Below, piece after piece: positions 54,412 to 63,673 of a DNA stretch of 64,000 bases (position 1 is the stretch's first letter; each line of letters opens with the position of its first letter). Where the stretch lies: the NCBI GenBank assembly GCA_963377175.1, contig CAUJNA010001500.1:2501-66500 (forward strand). The letters run 5' to 3'. The translations under genes and the position numbers were made by a program. This DNA comes from Effrenium voratum (taxonomy: Eukaryota; Sar; Dinophyceae; Suessiales; Symbiodiniaceae). The notes beneath the pieces were generated by a model. The model made no database searches. It was not told where the DNA came from and worked only from the letters and a program-made list of their open reading frames with translations.

Positions 54412-54486
54412 ATGAATTTATTAGAATTATTTAGTGGAACTGGAAGTGTAGGAACCATAGCAAAGTCGCTTGGATTTAATGATGCC
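54412..54486 (+). pseudogene. 5' end of a C5-cytosine DNA methyltransferase, interrupted
   Basis: The first 25 residues, MNLLELFSGTGSVGTIAKSL followed by GFNDA, are motif I (FSGTGSVG) of the DNA cytosine-5 or related methyltransferase family, including the SAM-binding loop. The coding sequence then runs directly into a GC-rich tandem repeat. No later methyltransferase motif (PCQ or ENV) is found before the right TIR. A truncated remnant: the rest was deleted or replaced by the repeat. Confidence 0.7.
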
Positions 54487-54782
54487 CGCAAAATGGCGGT
54501 CAGGGTGGCCGAAAAGTGGCGGTCAGGCTGGCCGAAAAGTGGCGGTCAGGCGGTCAGGCTGGCCGAAAAGTGGCGGTCAGGCTGGCCGAAAAGTGGCGGT
54601 CAGGGTGGCCGAAAAGTGGCGGTCAGGCTGGCCGAAAAGTGGCGGTCAGGGTGGCCGAAAAGTGGCGGCCAGGGTGGCCGAAAAGTGGCGGCCAGGCGGC
54701 CAGGGTGGCCGAAAAGTGGCGGTCAGGCGGCCAGGCTGGCCGAAAATGGTGGGCAGGGTGCCCCGAAAATGGTGGGCAGGGT
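54486..54782 (+). repeat. GC-rich 23-bp satellite inside the element
   Basis: About ten units of GGCCGAAAAGTGGCGG plus TCAGG(C/G)T, some with an inserted CGGTCAGG or GGCCAGG. Because 23 is not a multiple of three, all three plus frames stay open and cycle through WPKSGGQ, GRKVAVR and AEKWRSG. Composition is host-like, in sharp contrast to the flanking AT-rich viral DNA. Confidence 0.93.
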
Positions 54783-54802
54783 TTATGACTAGTAAATTAA
54801 CA

Positions 54803-54840
54803 CATAAACCTTACAATTTAATTTTATTGTAAGATTTATG
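54803..54840. terminator. Hairpin CATAAACCTTACAAT family
   Basis: Arms CATAAACCTTACAAT and ATTGTAAGATTTATG. The inner copy of the TIR hairpin, downstream of the interrupted methyltransferase. Confidence 0.65.
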
Positions 54841-54955
54841 TTTTGAAATTATGGGGATTTTATATTTTGGGATTTTGGGAAAATATATTTTAGGAATTTG
54901 AGATTTTGGAAAAATATATTTTTGAAAATTTAGAAATTTGGATTTTTAAGATGGT
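54803..54955 (-). repeat. Inner part of the right terminal inverted repeat
   Basis: Reverse complement of about 34840-34993 with few changes, including TTTTGAAATTATGGGGATTT and TTTTGGGAAAATATATTTTA. It is separated from the outer right TIR (55504-55846) by the zinc-finger gene at 54970. Confidence 0.75.
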
Positions 54956-54969
54956 CTGGTCTTAAAGAC

Positions 54970-55443
54970 ATGCCACCTATCAATAGTAGCATGGAGATGA
55001 CTGACAAAATGCAAAAATGTAGGCGATGTGAAAACACTTATCCACCTGACCTATTTAATGTTAGAGTGCATATTTGTGATTACTGCCGAGAACAAAGTAA
55101 AATTGATAGGAAGGAAAAGAAAAAGGAATATAATAAAGTGCGTAATCAGATTGAAATAGAATGTGATATTTGCCAGTGTAAAGTGAGGAAATCTGCAATA
55201 TCCAAGCATTTGAAAACGTTGAAGCATATTGAGAATGAGAATAAAGTAAAAACAACAGTTGAGGAAGAAAAACCTAATGAAATTGAAAATTCAAAACCTC
55301 CAGTAGCACCAGAGGTCAAAAAGGAAATGGAGGAAGTGAAGGACAAAGTTTTTCAAATTGTAGGTGAATTACCCTTTCTGGAAAATTATTTCATTTCAGC
55401 ATATTCCGTGAGGAATTCTGCAATTATTCAAATTATGAAATAA
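54970..55443 (+). CDS. Zinc-finger protein nested in the right TIR
   Basis: 157 residues. A CRRCENTYPPDLF...CDYC pair (residues 17-42) looks like a zinc ribbon with the YPPDLF phrase seen in algal and giant-virus proteins. A C2H2 finger follows, CDICQCKVRKSAISKHLKTL, ending KH. The remainder is Glu/Lys/Pro-rich. The gene and its own hairpin sit between the inner and outer halves of the right inverted repeat and have no counterpart in the left repeat. Probably a nucleic-acid-binding regulator. Confidence 0.65.
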   Translation: MPPINSSMEMTDKMQKCRRCENTYPPDLFNVRVHICDYCREQSKIDRKEKKKEYNKVRNQIEIECDICQCKVRKSAISKHLKTLKHIENENKVKTTVEEEKPNEIENSKPPVAPEVKKEMEEVKDKVFQIVGELPFLENYFISAYSVRNSAIIQIMK

Positions 55444-55461
55444 TATGATTTAAATTTTAAC

Positions 55462-55497
55462 CATAAACTTTACAATAATAATATTGTAAAATTTATG
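55462..55497. terminator. Hairpin CATAAACTTTACAAT family
   Basis: Arms CATAAACTTTACAAT and ATTGTAAAATTTATG with a short loop, 20 bases past the stop of the zinc-finger gene. Confidence 0.65.
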
Positions 55498-55503
55498 ATT
55501 TAC

Positions 55504-55846
55504 ATTTCTTGGGAAAAATGATAATTTGGTTTAAAAAAATATTTTTGAAAATTTAGAAAATTTACAAAATTTATGTATCAAATCTTGAGTTGAGGTTCTG
55601 TTATGAAATGATGAAAAATATTATGTGAATTGGTCGGTTGAGGGGATTTTATATTTTGGGATTTTGGAAAAACATATTTTGGGAATTTGGGATTTTGGAA
55701 AAATATATTTTTGAAAATTTAGAAAAATATTTGTAAAATTTATGTATCAAATCTTGAGTTGGGGTTCTGTTATGAAATGATGAAAACATATTATGTGAAT
55801 TGGTCGGTTGAGGGGATTTTATCCAACTGGGGCCTGGCCTTTGGTA
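55504..55846 (-). repeat. Right terminal inverted repeat (outer part)
   Basis: From 55846 inward it matches 34540 onward for about 290 bases with one substitution and one 7-base gap. It holds the same two AAATCCCCTCAACCGACC modules (inverted, ends near 55819 and 55648). Confidence 0.88.
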
Positions 55847-55857
55847 GGTGTTGCACC
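55847..55857 (+). repeat. Right target-site duplication candidate
   Basis: GGTGTTGCACC, a direct copy of 34529-34539. Confidence 0.75.
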
Positions 55858-56340
55858 CCTTTTTGTTTCATAAGCATTGCTTATTGACTTTGGCCCCCAC
55901 ACAATCCATGTGCCTTGCAGCCACGTCACCCGCGTGCTCAGCATGCCCTCCAAACAAGCGCAGCACGACATGGCGGTGACAAAACAGTGCTGCCCTTTTG
56001 AGATCCCTCCAAAACTGGAGCCCTGATAAAGGCCCAACTTTCCAGCATCTCTACTGTTTGTGGCAAGGGGAGTCGGCACTACACTGCGGGCTGAGCTGCA
56101 AAAACTCCCCGCAAGAAGCCGCATGTTGCGTCGAGCAATCTATGCATGCACCTCTCCCACTGTCAACTTGCCATCGTGGTGTTTGTCATTGCTTCTTGCC
56201 ATGGGCAAAACACATTCGAATGCATTTGCTAGTATGTCTGCATGTTAGCATGCCAGCATGCGAGCGCATGCCACGGCAGCACACCCGCGCCGGCTAAGCA
56301 GCAAGCCAGCTTGTCGACGGGTTCGCCGAAACCTGGCACA
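55858..56340. other. Host DNA next to the right border, nothing recognised
   Basis: GC-rich host sequence resumes at once. No gene seen. Confidence 0.45.
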
Positions 56341-56344
56341 ATGC

Positions 56345-56765
56345 TGGCAGGGTTGGGTTGTACTTGGTTGTACTTGGGTTTGGTTGGAATTGGTTGGTTG
56401 CAGTTGGTATCGGTTGGTTGTGATTGGTTGTGGTTGGTTGTGGCTGGTTGTGGTTGGTATCGGCTGGTTGTGGCTGGTTGTGGCTGGTTGTGGTTGATTG
56501 TGGTTGGTTGCGGTTGGTTGTGGTTGGTTGTGGTTGGTTGCAGTTGGTTGTGGTTGGTATCGGATGGTTGCGGTTGGTTGCGGTTGGTTGCAGTTGGTTG
56601 CGGCTGGTTGTGGTTGTGGTTGATTGTGGTTGGTTGCGGTTGGTTGTGGTTGGTATCGGCTGGTTGTGGTTGGTATCGGCTGGTTGCGGTTGGTTGCGAC
56701 TGCTTGTGGCTGGTTGTTGGTTGTGGTTGGCTGGGGCTGGTTGTTTTGGCTGGCTGCGGCTGTTT

Positions 56766-56822
<57 letters not shown>

Positions 56823-56855
56823 CGCTCGCTCGCTCGCTCGCTCGCTCGCTCGCTT
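56345..56855 (+). repeat. (GGTTGTGGTT)n minisatellite, (GGCT)n and (CGCT)n
   Basis: About 400 bases of GGTTG(T/C)GG(T/C)TGGT units with interspersed GGTATCGG, then (GGCT)n (about 56762-56820) and (CGCT)n (56820-56852). Frames are repeat-derived. Confidence 0.93.
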
Positions 56856-56859
56856 CTTG

Positions 56860-58130
56860 CTCGTTCTTGGGAGACAAGGCGGTTGGAGGATTGGAGGCAA
56901 GTTCTTGCGGCTGCGAAACTGTCCTCAGCACCGTGGGGCCACCTGGAAGAAGATGCCAAAGGACTTTGCCTTCGCACGCCACCAGTCCAAAGGAGCCTCC
57001 CCGGCAGGCCGTGCATGGCGAGCCTCCAGCTGGAAGGGAGGGAGACGGCATGGCGCGACCCTAAATTGCTTGGACGTACGAGCGGCATGAAACACGAAAG
57101 AAGTGTGCCCACCACATGTTGAGGGCATCCCAGGCAATAAACAGCCACCTCTATAGTTAAATACAAATGCCCCCAACTATCCCTATCGATCATTACCTCA
57201 GCTCTAGCAACCAAAAAAATAGATCTGGGGTCCTATCTTACTCTTCCATGCTAATGTATTCAAGGCGTGCGCGTGCTTGAAACACTCTAATTTCCTCGAT
57301 TCCTAAATGCCGCGCCACAAAGCGAAGTGCAGACACGTTCTTCAGGAAGATGTAGGGCCCCTCCATTTCTTAACAAAAGCGTCACTTCTAGAAGAGGCGG
57401 ACGTGTTCAAAGGCCGAATCTGTTTGATCCTTCCTGTGCGGCACTTGTGTTGTATGACCCTTGGCCCGAAACGTGACCGCGGAGATGTGCTGACACATCA
57501 TGTTATGTTGCTTCACGTAGCCAAGCACGGTGCGGCGCCGACTCTGATGTTGCACTGCACCCCCCTCCGCTGCAGCACGCCACAGTGCGTTACGCGGCAA
57601 GAGATCAGCGTTCCATAGCGCGATTTAAACTACATGGAGTTGGGATGTGACCTTTAGAACATTGCGCCGACTTGCATCCTGGGCGTTTCCTGGCCACCCC
57701 AGCTTCAGTCGTCAGTCAGGCCTGCAAGTCCGTGCTCATTTCAAAAGAATGAGTCGAGCCCCTAGCAAAGACGCTCGCTGAGCGGTGGGGCGTCAGCTGC
57801 TTTCGCCCTGGATAAAGGAGGGTGCAAAAAAACAACTGATGATACGGCAAGGTGGCAAGATCAAAACCCTTGACGGGACACGTGCTCGTAAGTGGCTCGG
57901 GTGCATGCACTGCGGGTGGCTCTGGTCAGTGCAGCGCTGATATTGAACGTATCTGTGAGGGAACGTTTGCGCTTTTTCAATGCAATTGTCTGCTGCCGGC
58001 CAAAGAACAATCCCCAAAGCCGACCTTCACAAGATGGATGTACATTTTCGCAAGTTAATCCGTCACAAGCAGGGCGGCCACTCAAGCGGAAGCATCGCCA
58101 CTCGGTCACACGTGTGCTTGCGACAACATT
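56860..58130. other. Host intergenic DNA, nothing firm
   Basis: No gene recognised. Frames on both strands lack family signatures. Confidence 0.35.
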
Positions 58131-58516
58131 TGCATATTGCAGCTCGTCCTGCGCACCGTTGGGTCAAGCGCATCCTGGCATGGAATCTTGGCGGCGCAAG
58201 GGACCACGCCACACCTGGGAATCCAAGCTTGCAGGGTGCACGCACCTGTGGTGCCGCTCTTTCTGCTGCGTCCGAGCTCAACCGTCTCCGTTGATGGGGC
58301 AGGAGCACTCTCTCCGCTCGTGTCGCGCATCTTCCCTTCTGCCTGGAGGGGTCTAGGCCCGCGCCCCGGCGCCAGCTTCTTGCGTTGTTTGAGGTATCTC
58401 GGCCCCACCTCGAAGCTGGCGTCAGCCCCGCCTGGTGCTTGCAAACGCTTTGCACGAAGTTGTCGCTGGCCCGAAATCTCCTTTGACCAGCTGTTTTGCC
58501 CGTTGGTCTGCCCTGC

Positions 58517-58998
58517 TTGCGCCGTGCGGCCGCACGCGTTTGCAGAGAAGCTGGAGCCAGAGTCACCTCCAACACACGCCTTGCGGACTTGAACCTTCAA
58601 GTTGACCGGGTCGACGATAGGCGGCTGGAGGTCGTGGCCAATGGCCTCCCACTGTGGGGGGGCCAGCAACTTGCAGTGGACACAACCCTTGTCTCGCCCT
58701 TGTCAGGCCAGGGCCAGCCCGTTCGGTGCTGCCCTCGCCGTGGCGCGCCGTCGCAAAGAGCGGGCCTACCCAGAGCTCGTGCGGGCGCACAGATGCCGGC
58801 TGGTCGTGCTTGCAGTCGAGGTTGGCGGGCGGTGGGGTGATGAGGCCGCCTCCTTCATCCGGTCCTTGGCCCGTGCCCGGGCACTTGAAGCGCCAGCTCG
58901 GCTGCGCCCCAGTGTTGTCGGCGCTCTTGTTGCCAGGTGGTCGGCCCAGCTGACCCATGCAGCCATGACAGCCTTTGCTTCGTCCCTTTTCAGGGCAG
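58517..58998 (+). pseudogene. Retroelement C-terminal domain fragment (plus)
   Basis: Reads ARVCREAGARVTSNTRLADL, then DRRLEVVANGLPLWGGQQLA and VDTTLVSPL. After a frame change it continues ARRRKERAYPELVRAHRCRL, VVLAVEVGGRWGDEAASFIR and WSAQLTHAAMTAFASSL. It is a copy of the domain that follows the reverse transcriptase in this family. No reverse transcriptase is attached in this orientation. Confidence 0.6.
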
Positions 58999-59167
58999 GC
59001 TGCCGGGCCGGAGCTTTGCAATGCCGGGTGTGGCACCCTGCCTCCCCTCGGCACCTTGCTGGCTGATCTTGCCCACGTGCCACTGGCGGGCGCATCCCGC
59101 TTGCCCGGCCGGTGAGCCGCACAGCCGGGAGCCGCCGGTATACAAATGGCTGCCCCCTTAATGCCCC

Positions 59168-61921
59168 CTAAGCACATCCGGGGGCCGCCGGTATATAAGT
59201 GGCCTGCAGGAGCAGACGGAAAAAGGCGCGGGAGAAAAAAACAACGACGCGCACCAGCAGGCATGAAAAGCGGCAGCTGTGCACGAGCGGGCGCGAGAGG
59301 GAAAAGAGGCGGACGAACTGGGCGGCCTCCGGGCTCCACCGCCCCCCGACCTCCAGGGCTAGACTCAAGCACCTGCCTCGCGGCAAGGATGGCACCGGCA
59401 AGCGCGATCGGATGGGAAGGGGGAGTGGGAGCCGCGAAGGGCAGAAGTGCGAATGGACCGACGACTGAGGGGAGACCGAACAGACGATGAACAGCCGAAC
59501 AGCAAATGGGCCCTGCTGCGACACAAGCAAGCAACTGGCAGAGTGGTCAAGCTGTCAGCAGTGCGGACAAGCTGTCCTCCATGACAGCGGTGGTAGCACT
59601 GCCAGCCCGGCAAGGCAATTGGAGAGCCGGCGCAGAGCGTGCACGTGCACGCGAGTGCAGTCTTGGCGGTTGCGTTCTTTTTTATAGCTCGGAATTTTCC
59701 AGCTGCGCGTCGAGCAAATGCTGCGCGTCAACAGGGGGGAGCTAATTGGAAGAATTGCTGATACCGTGAAAACCCTGCCCAGAGGGACTGTACAAAGCTT
59801 GGCGGGCGGAAAGCTCCAGCGGACACCCGCGCCCCCGGAGCACACCTGACCGGGCGCAGGCTGCACGATGGTCGCCGAAGGGGTCCAGAAGGCGACGGCA
59901 CCGGCAGGTGCGCTCAGCAAGAGGCAAGGGGAGGCGCAGGCGGCGCAGGAGGAGAACACGGAAGAGATGGCAGGGATAGGACAAAACTGATGAGACTGGC
60001 ACTGTAGTGAGGAAACGGCTAGCGAAAGGCCCGGGCTGGGAGTGCAAGAGCGCTTCGGCACCTGCCAGCAAGGTCTCACGATGCCGACGGGCCTCGGCGG
60101 CTGCAGCTTGGCCCTGCCAGCCACGAAGGAAGGTGGAAGGCCCCTCCTCCTGCACCACGGGCGCGCTCTCACCAGCAGACAGCTCCCGCCACGCCGGGGG
60201 AGCCCAATGTGCTGCACGTGCTGCGGCAGCCGCTGCAAAGCAAGCTGGCTGTGGGTCGGGGCTGTCGAGGTGGTCAAGAAACTCTTGCGCAACACGAGGC
60301 AAGCGGCGACTCAAAACAGCCAAGCAGTCAGCCCAGGAAGCCCAAAAAGCCAGCACGGAATTGCGAACAGCAGAAGCGAGGCCAAGGCCGCTAAGGGACA
60401 GGGGCAACTGGGCAACGTCATGGGCAGGTCGCCTGTGCCAAGCAAGGTGGAAAGGGCAGACAACACGGCTGAATCATGGTCTTGCGCATACTCGGCAGTG
60501 GTCGCCGGGGCGAGCATGCGAAGCAAATAGTTGCAACGCGGACTGCAGCAAAAGAGAAGGAGCAACCAAGAAGCCTGCAAATCACCTAGTGCTGGCAGAC
60601 GCTCCAGCAACCGGTCATGCCCCGCACGGGACTGGAGAAGCTAGGAACGCACAAAGGCCGCCGATCCGACAGGGACACTGAGCACTGTGAGCCCTTGTTC
60701 TTCAACTGGCCGGCCGCCGGCACCAACCCAACAGGAGGCCTCCGGCGCACCTGGCTGGAATGGTGATCACATCGTCAAGGAAGGCCACGAGCAACTCGTT
60801 GGGCTGCGTTTGAGCGTGCACTGCTTCCAAGGCACCGTGCTGGCCGAGGGAGTAGAGAGCGGGCATCAAGGGATCACCCTGCTCCCCCCCTTCCGCTTGC
60901 TGTATGATGTGTGCAGTCCCGTCTGCGTCATGCCACACATCTTCGGATGGCTCCGAATAAAACATGCGCACAAAGGGGAGGCACTGGTTCGCCCCCGGGA
61001 CACGGAGAAGCCCCTGCAGCATCGCTTGGCGGCTCATGGTGTCAAACGCACCGACCCCATCAACGGAGACAAGAGTGCTTTCAGGATCAAGCTCGAGGGC
61101 GGCCGGCAGCAAACGAACAACACTCTCCGCACCAGATCGCGTGGACAAAGCAAACTGAAAGGGAGAGCAGGCTTCCTGGAAAGCCTCCGCCTTCTGCTGG
61201 GCAAAGCACCGCGCAGCCAAACGGCGGGTGAAGTCGCCGATCACGATGCCCCGGACTCGGCCGTTTGGTTTTTGGAGAGCGACCATGCGCCCGAGGCCGA
61301 GTGCCCTTGCCGCATCTCTGGGCACCCCTGCGCAACGAGTTGCGTCACGCGGACGAAGATATCAGAAGCCCCTTCATCGTCAAGGAGCACACGAGCGACC
61401 TCAGCCGTGAGGCCCGAGGGTCCTGGGGCAGCTGCCTTTCGTGCGCGCTGGAGGTTTGAAAGCACCAATTCAGGGAGGAGGTGGACCTGGTCAGGTTGGA
61501 AATCCAACACCTCGTGGGAAAGCGCCTCATACGGCTCGGCTGGGCGCCGGTCGGGATCACGAAGCTCCTGCAAAGTCTCGGGGGTGCCTGGGGCCAGCGC
61601 GCTAGACGTCAGCGCCTGTCATGCCGCGGACAGTTCTCCAACGTGCACAAGATGGCGTGCGCGCTGGGCGACACGGGCCGCGAGGGCTTCCGGGGTCGCT
61701 ACCTCGGCTCGGGGCACCGGTGGCTGAAGTGGCTGGGCTTCTTCCAGGAGTTGGGTCCACCGCCCCTCATTAAACGCCACGAGGCGTGCAATCCACTCAT
61801 GCTCGGGCAGCTTCCGAACACGAGGGCTGCGATGCAACAGCATGCGTGGCAACAAGAACCACAGCTTCCAGGCTCGCATGGATCGCTTGCCAGTGTCAGG
61901 AAGCTGCTGGCTGCGTGCCAA
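59168..61921 (-). pseudogene. Non-LTR retrotransposon reverse transcriptase, broken
   Basis: In order on the minus strand: an N-terminal linker, RAWKLWFLLPRMLLHRSP and FNEGRWTQLLEEAQ (61619-61921); QRARKAAAPGPSGLTAEVAR (61241-61573); the RT palm with VSVDGVGAFDTMSR (motif A), EGGEQGDPLMPALYSLGQH (motif B) and LLVAFLDDVITI (motif C) (60702-61325); a linker region (60311-60610); a Cys/His segment CRCRRLLDPFGDHRAACAR (within 59742-60407); and a remnant ALEVGGRWSPEAAQFVR near 59330. Frameshifts separate the pieces, so it is inactive. No endonuclease was recognised. Confidence 0.7.
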
Positions 61922-62269
61922 GCCCCCTGGTTCCAGGGGCGTAAAACACCTTTCCTACAACTGAAAGCTTTGGGGTCTCAGCCCAGATTGGCTCCGGGAT
62001 GGCACGGTTGTGTGAATTCAAGCATGGTTTTCAAGTGGCTTGGGGGCTATGACTGCTCAACAAGCTTTGCATTGAGAGCCTTATCCACCTGTCTGCGAGC
62101 CGATCTCAAGAACTCAAACATCGGTTCCGGTAACGAAAGCCAAGCCCCGTCCAAAAAAAGACCGCCCACGGGGGATTAAACAAAATTGCTTATTCGCAGC
62201 CCAAAGCAACACAAAAGCATCACCCTTATACTCAAAACACGAAGGCACCAACATGAAATGTAAACCCAA

Positions 62270-62455
62270 CTGTGCGCCGGGCGGGACATGCTCTGGTGGG
62301 ATCCACTGGGCTGCTCTGGTGGGATACTCGGCGGGATCCACTGGCGGGCTACTCTGGGATACTCAGCGGGATACTAGCGGGATGCAATGGTGAGCTACTC
62401 TGGCGGGATACTGGATCCACTGGCGAGCTGCTTTGGCGGGATACTGGAACCCCTT
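62270..62455 (+). repeat. GGCGGGATACTGGATCCACTGG minisatellite
   Basis: Diverged tandem copies of GGGATACT, GGATCCACTGG and GGCGGGCTACTCT units. Confidence 0.8.
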
Positions 62456-63080
62456 CCTGTCGGGTGGGGAACAACAAACAAACTGGAGCAGGCCGTCGTG
62501 ACTAACGCACAGGCGCTGCAACTGAGCAACCACCAACTCAGGAGAGCCCAGGAGCACGAAGCACAACGAGCCAGCGGGAATCGGGAGGCAAAGAGCGACA
62601 CTTAACCCACACAATCGAGATCGCCGATCGTTGGCAGCGGGAATTGGCCAGCGGAATTCCAGATGCAGGTTTTGCCGTGGTTCGGCAGGACGTGGGCGTG
62701 ACGCCACAAGGCCACGGCAAGGCAGGTCAAGGGCGTTGGACTCGCTCAGGCTGGGCCACAAAGTTGGTCGTCGAGGAAGGAAAGCGCCAAAACGCAGAGA
62801 CTGGACCCCCGCACAAGCGGGCCTTTGGCCAATGTAAAGCGCCGAGCAACGGGCCCCCTTGCTCCCTGCAAGCATTCCATGCAGTGTGGCAGTGCGAGAG
62901 AGCGGGCAAAGGGCCGCATTTGTTTTTTGCGCGCGCCTTTTTTTCCATCGCCTTGGTTCGTCCCCCCGAAAACCCTGCTTCAGGGGAGCCGCCGGGCACG
63001 GGAGGCACACAAGCCATTTGTACCCCTGGGGGGCGACGTGCAGCTAGCCGGCAGCGGTGAGGGGCGCCTCACCTGCATCT
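62456..63080. other. Host intergenic DNA, nothing recognised
   Basis: Between the minisatellite and the next retroelement fragment; no gene or RNA recognised. Confidence 0.35.
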
Positions 63081-63084
63081 GCAA

Positions 63085-63559
63085 GAAGCTCACCGCTGAG
63101 TGCCCCCGCCCGCTGGGCGAAGGTGGCAAAGGCCGACATGGCTGCGTGGGACAGGAGTGCGGACCAGCGGGCAACAAGCACAGCGACCAGGCACGAACCG
63201 GCACCTCTCGCGGCTTGGCTCGCGCGAGGGCGCGCACAAAGGAGGCTGCCTCGTCACTCCACCGGCCCCCGACCTCGACGGCCAAGACAACCAAGCGGCC
63301 GTGCTCCGAGCGGAGCAGCTCCGGGTATGTCCGCTCTTTGCGGCGGCGTGCAAGGGCCTTGAACACGACCACCCCGGCGGCGGCAGGGCTGCCCCGAGCC
63401 GGACAAGGGAGATACCAACGTGGTGTTGACGGCGAGCTGCTGCCCGCCCCACAACGGCAAGCCGTTGGCAACGACCTCAAGCCGCCGGTCGTCGACACGA
63501 TCGACCTGGAGATTCATGTCTGCCAAGCGGGTGTTGCAAGCCTTTTTCCGCAGCATCAC
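63085..63559 (-). pseudogene. Retroelement C-terminal domain fragment (minus)
   Basis: Reads NTRLADMNLQVDRVDDRRLE, VVANGLPLWGGQQLAVNTTL, then in other frames ARRRKERTYPELLRSEHGRL and VVLAVEVGGRWSDEAASFVR. Very close to the fragment at 58517-58998 but in the opposite orientation. Confidence 0.6.
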
Positions 63560-63673
63560 TGTCGCAATTTAGGGGGGCCCCGGGCACTAGGGTTCTGCAA
63601 ACTGTTTTTTCGGAGGCCAGCTTCCTCACCTGCACGCTGTTTTTACGGAGGCGTCCTCGCGTGCACACGACGG

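Larger units (their letters stand above)
34540..55846. mobile_element. Integrated polinton-like virus (PLV), 21.3 kb
   Basis: Sharp compositional island: AT-rich with dense long genes inside, GC-rich and gene-poor outside. Near-identical inverted repeats begin TACCAAAGGCCAGGCCCC at both ends, and GGTGTTGCACC flanks both sides in direct orientation. Core genes present: rve integrase, PolB-helicase, double-jelly-roll major capsid, penton, packaging ATPase, lipase and S74 fibre. This gene set defines the PLV/virophage/polinton assemblage. The absence of a recognisable maturation protease and the presence of an S74 fibre and SF1 helicase point to a PLV. Integration by the encoded DDE integrase is inferred. 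Confidence 0.9.

Noticed and set aside
54412..54832. Three overlapping plus-strand frames of 90-126 residues with SGWPKSGGQ-like repeats
   Set aside because: All arise from the 23-bp satellite. Only the first 25 codons of one frame are genuine methyltransferase sequence.
34540..55846. Classical virophage or Polinton assignment
   Set aside because: No maturation protease recognised, the polymerase is fused to an SF1 helicase and an S74 fibre is present, so PLV is the better label, though the boundary between groups is not sharp.
56245..57214. Gln/Pro/Thr/Asn-rich frames of about 270-306 residues
   Set aside because: Derived from the GGTTGTGGTT minisatellite on both strands; no coding signature outside the repeat.
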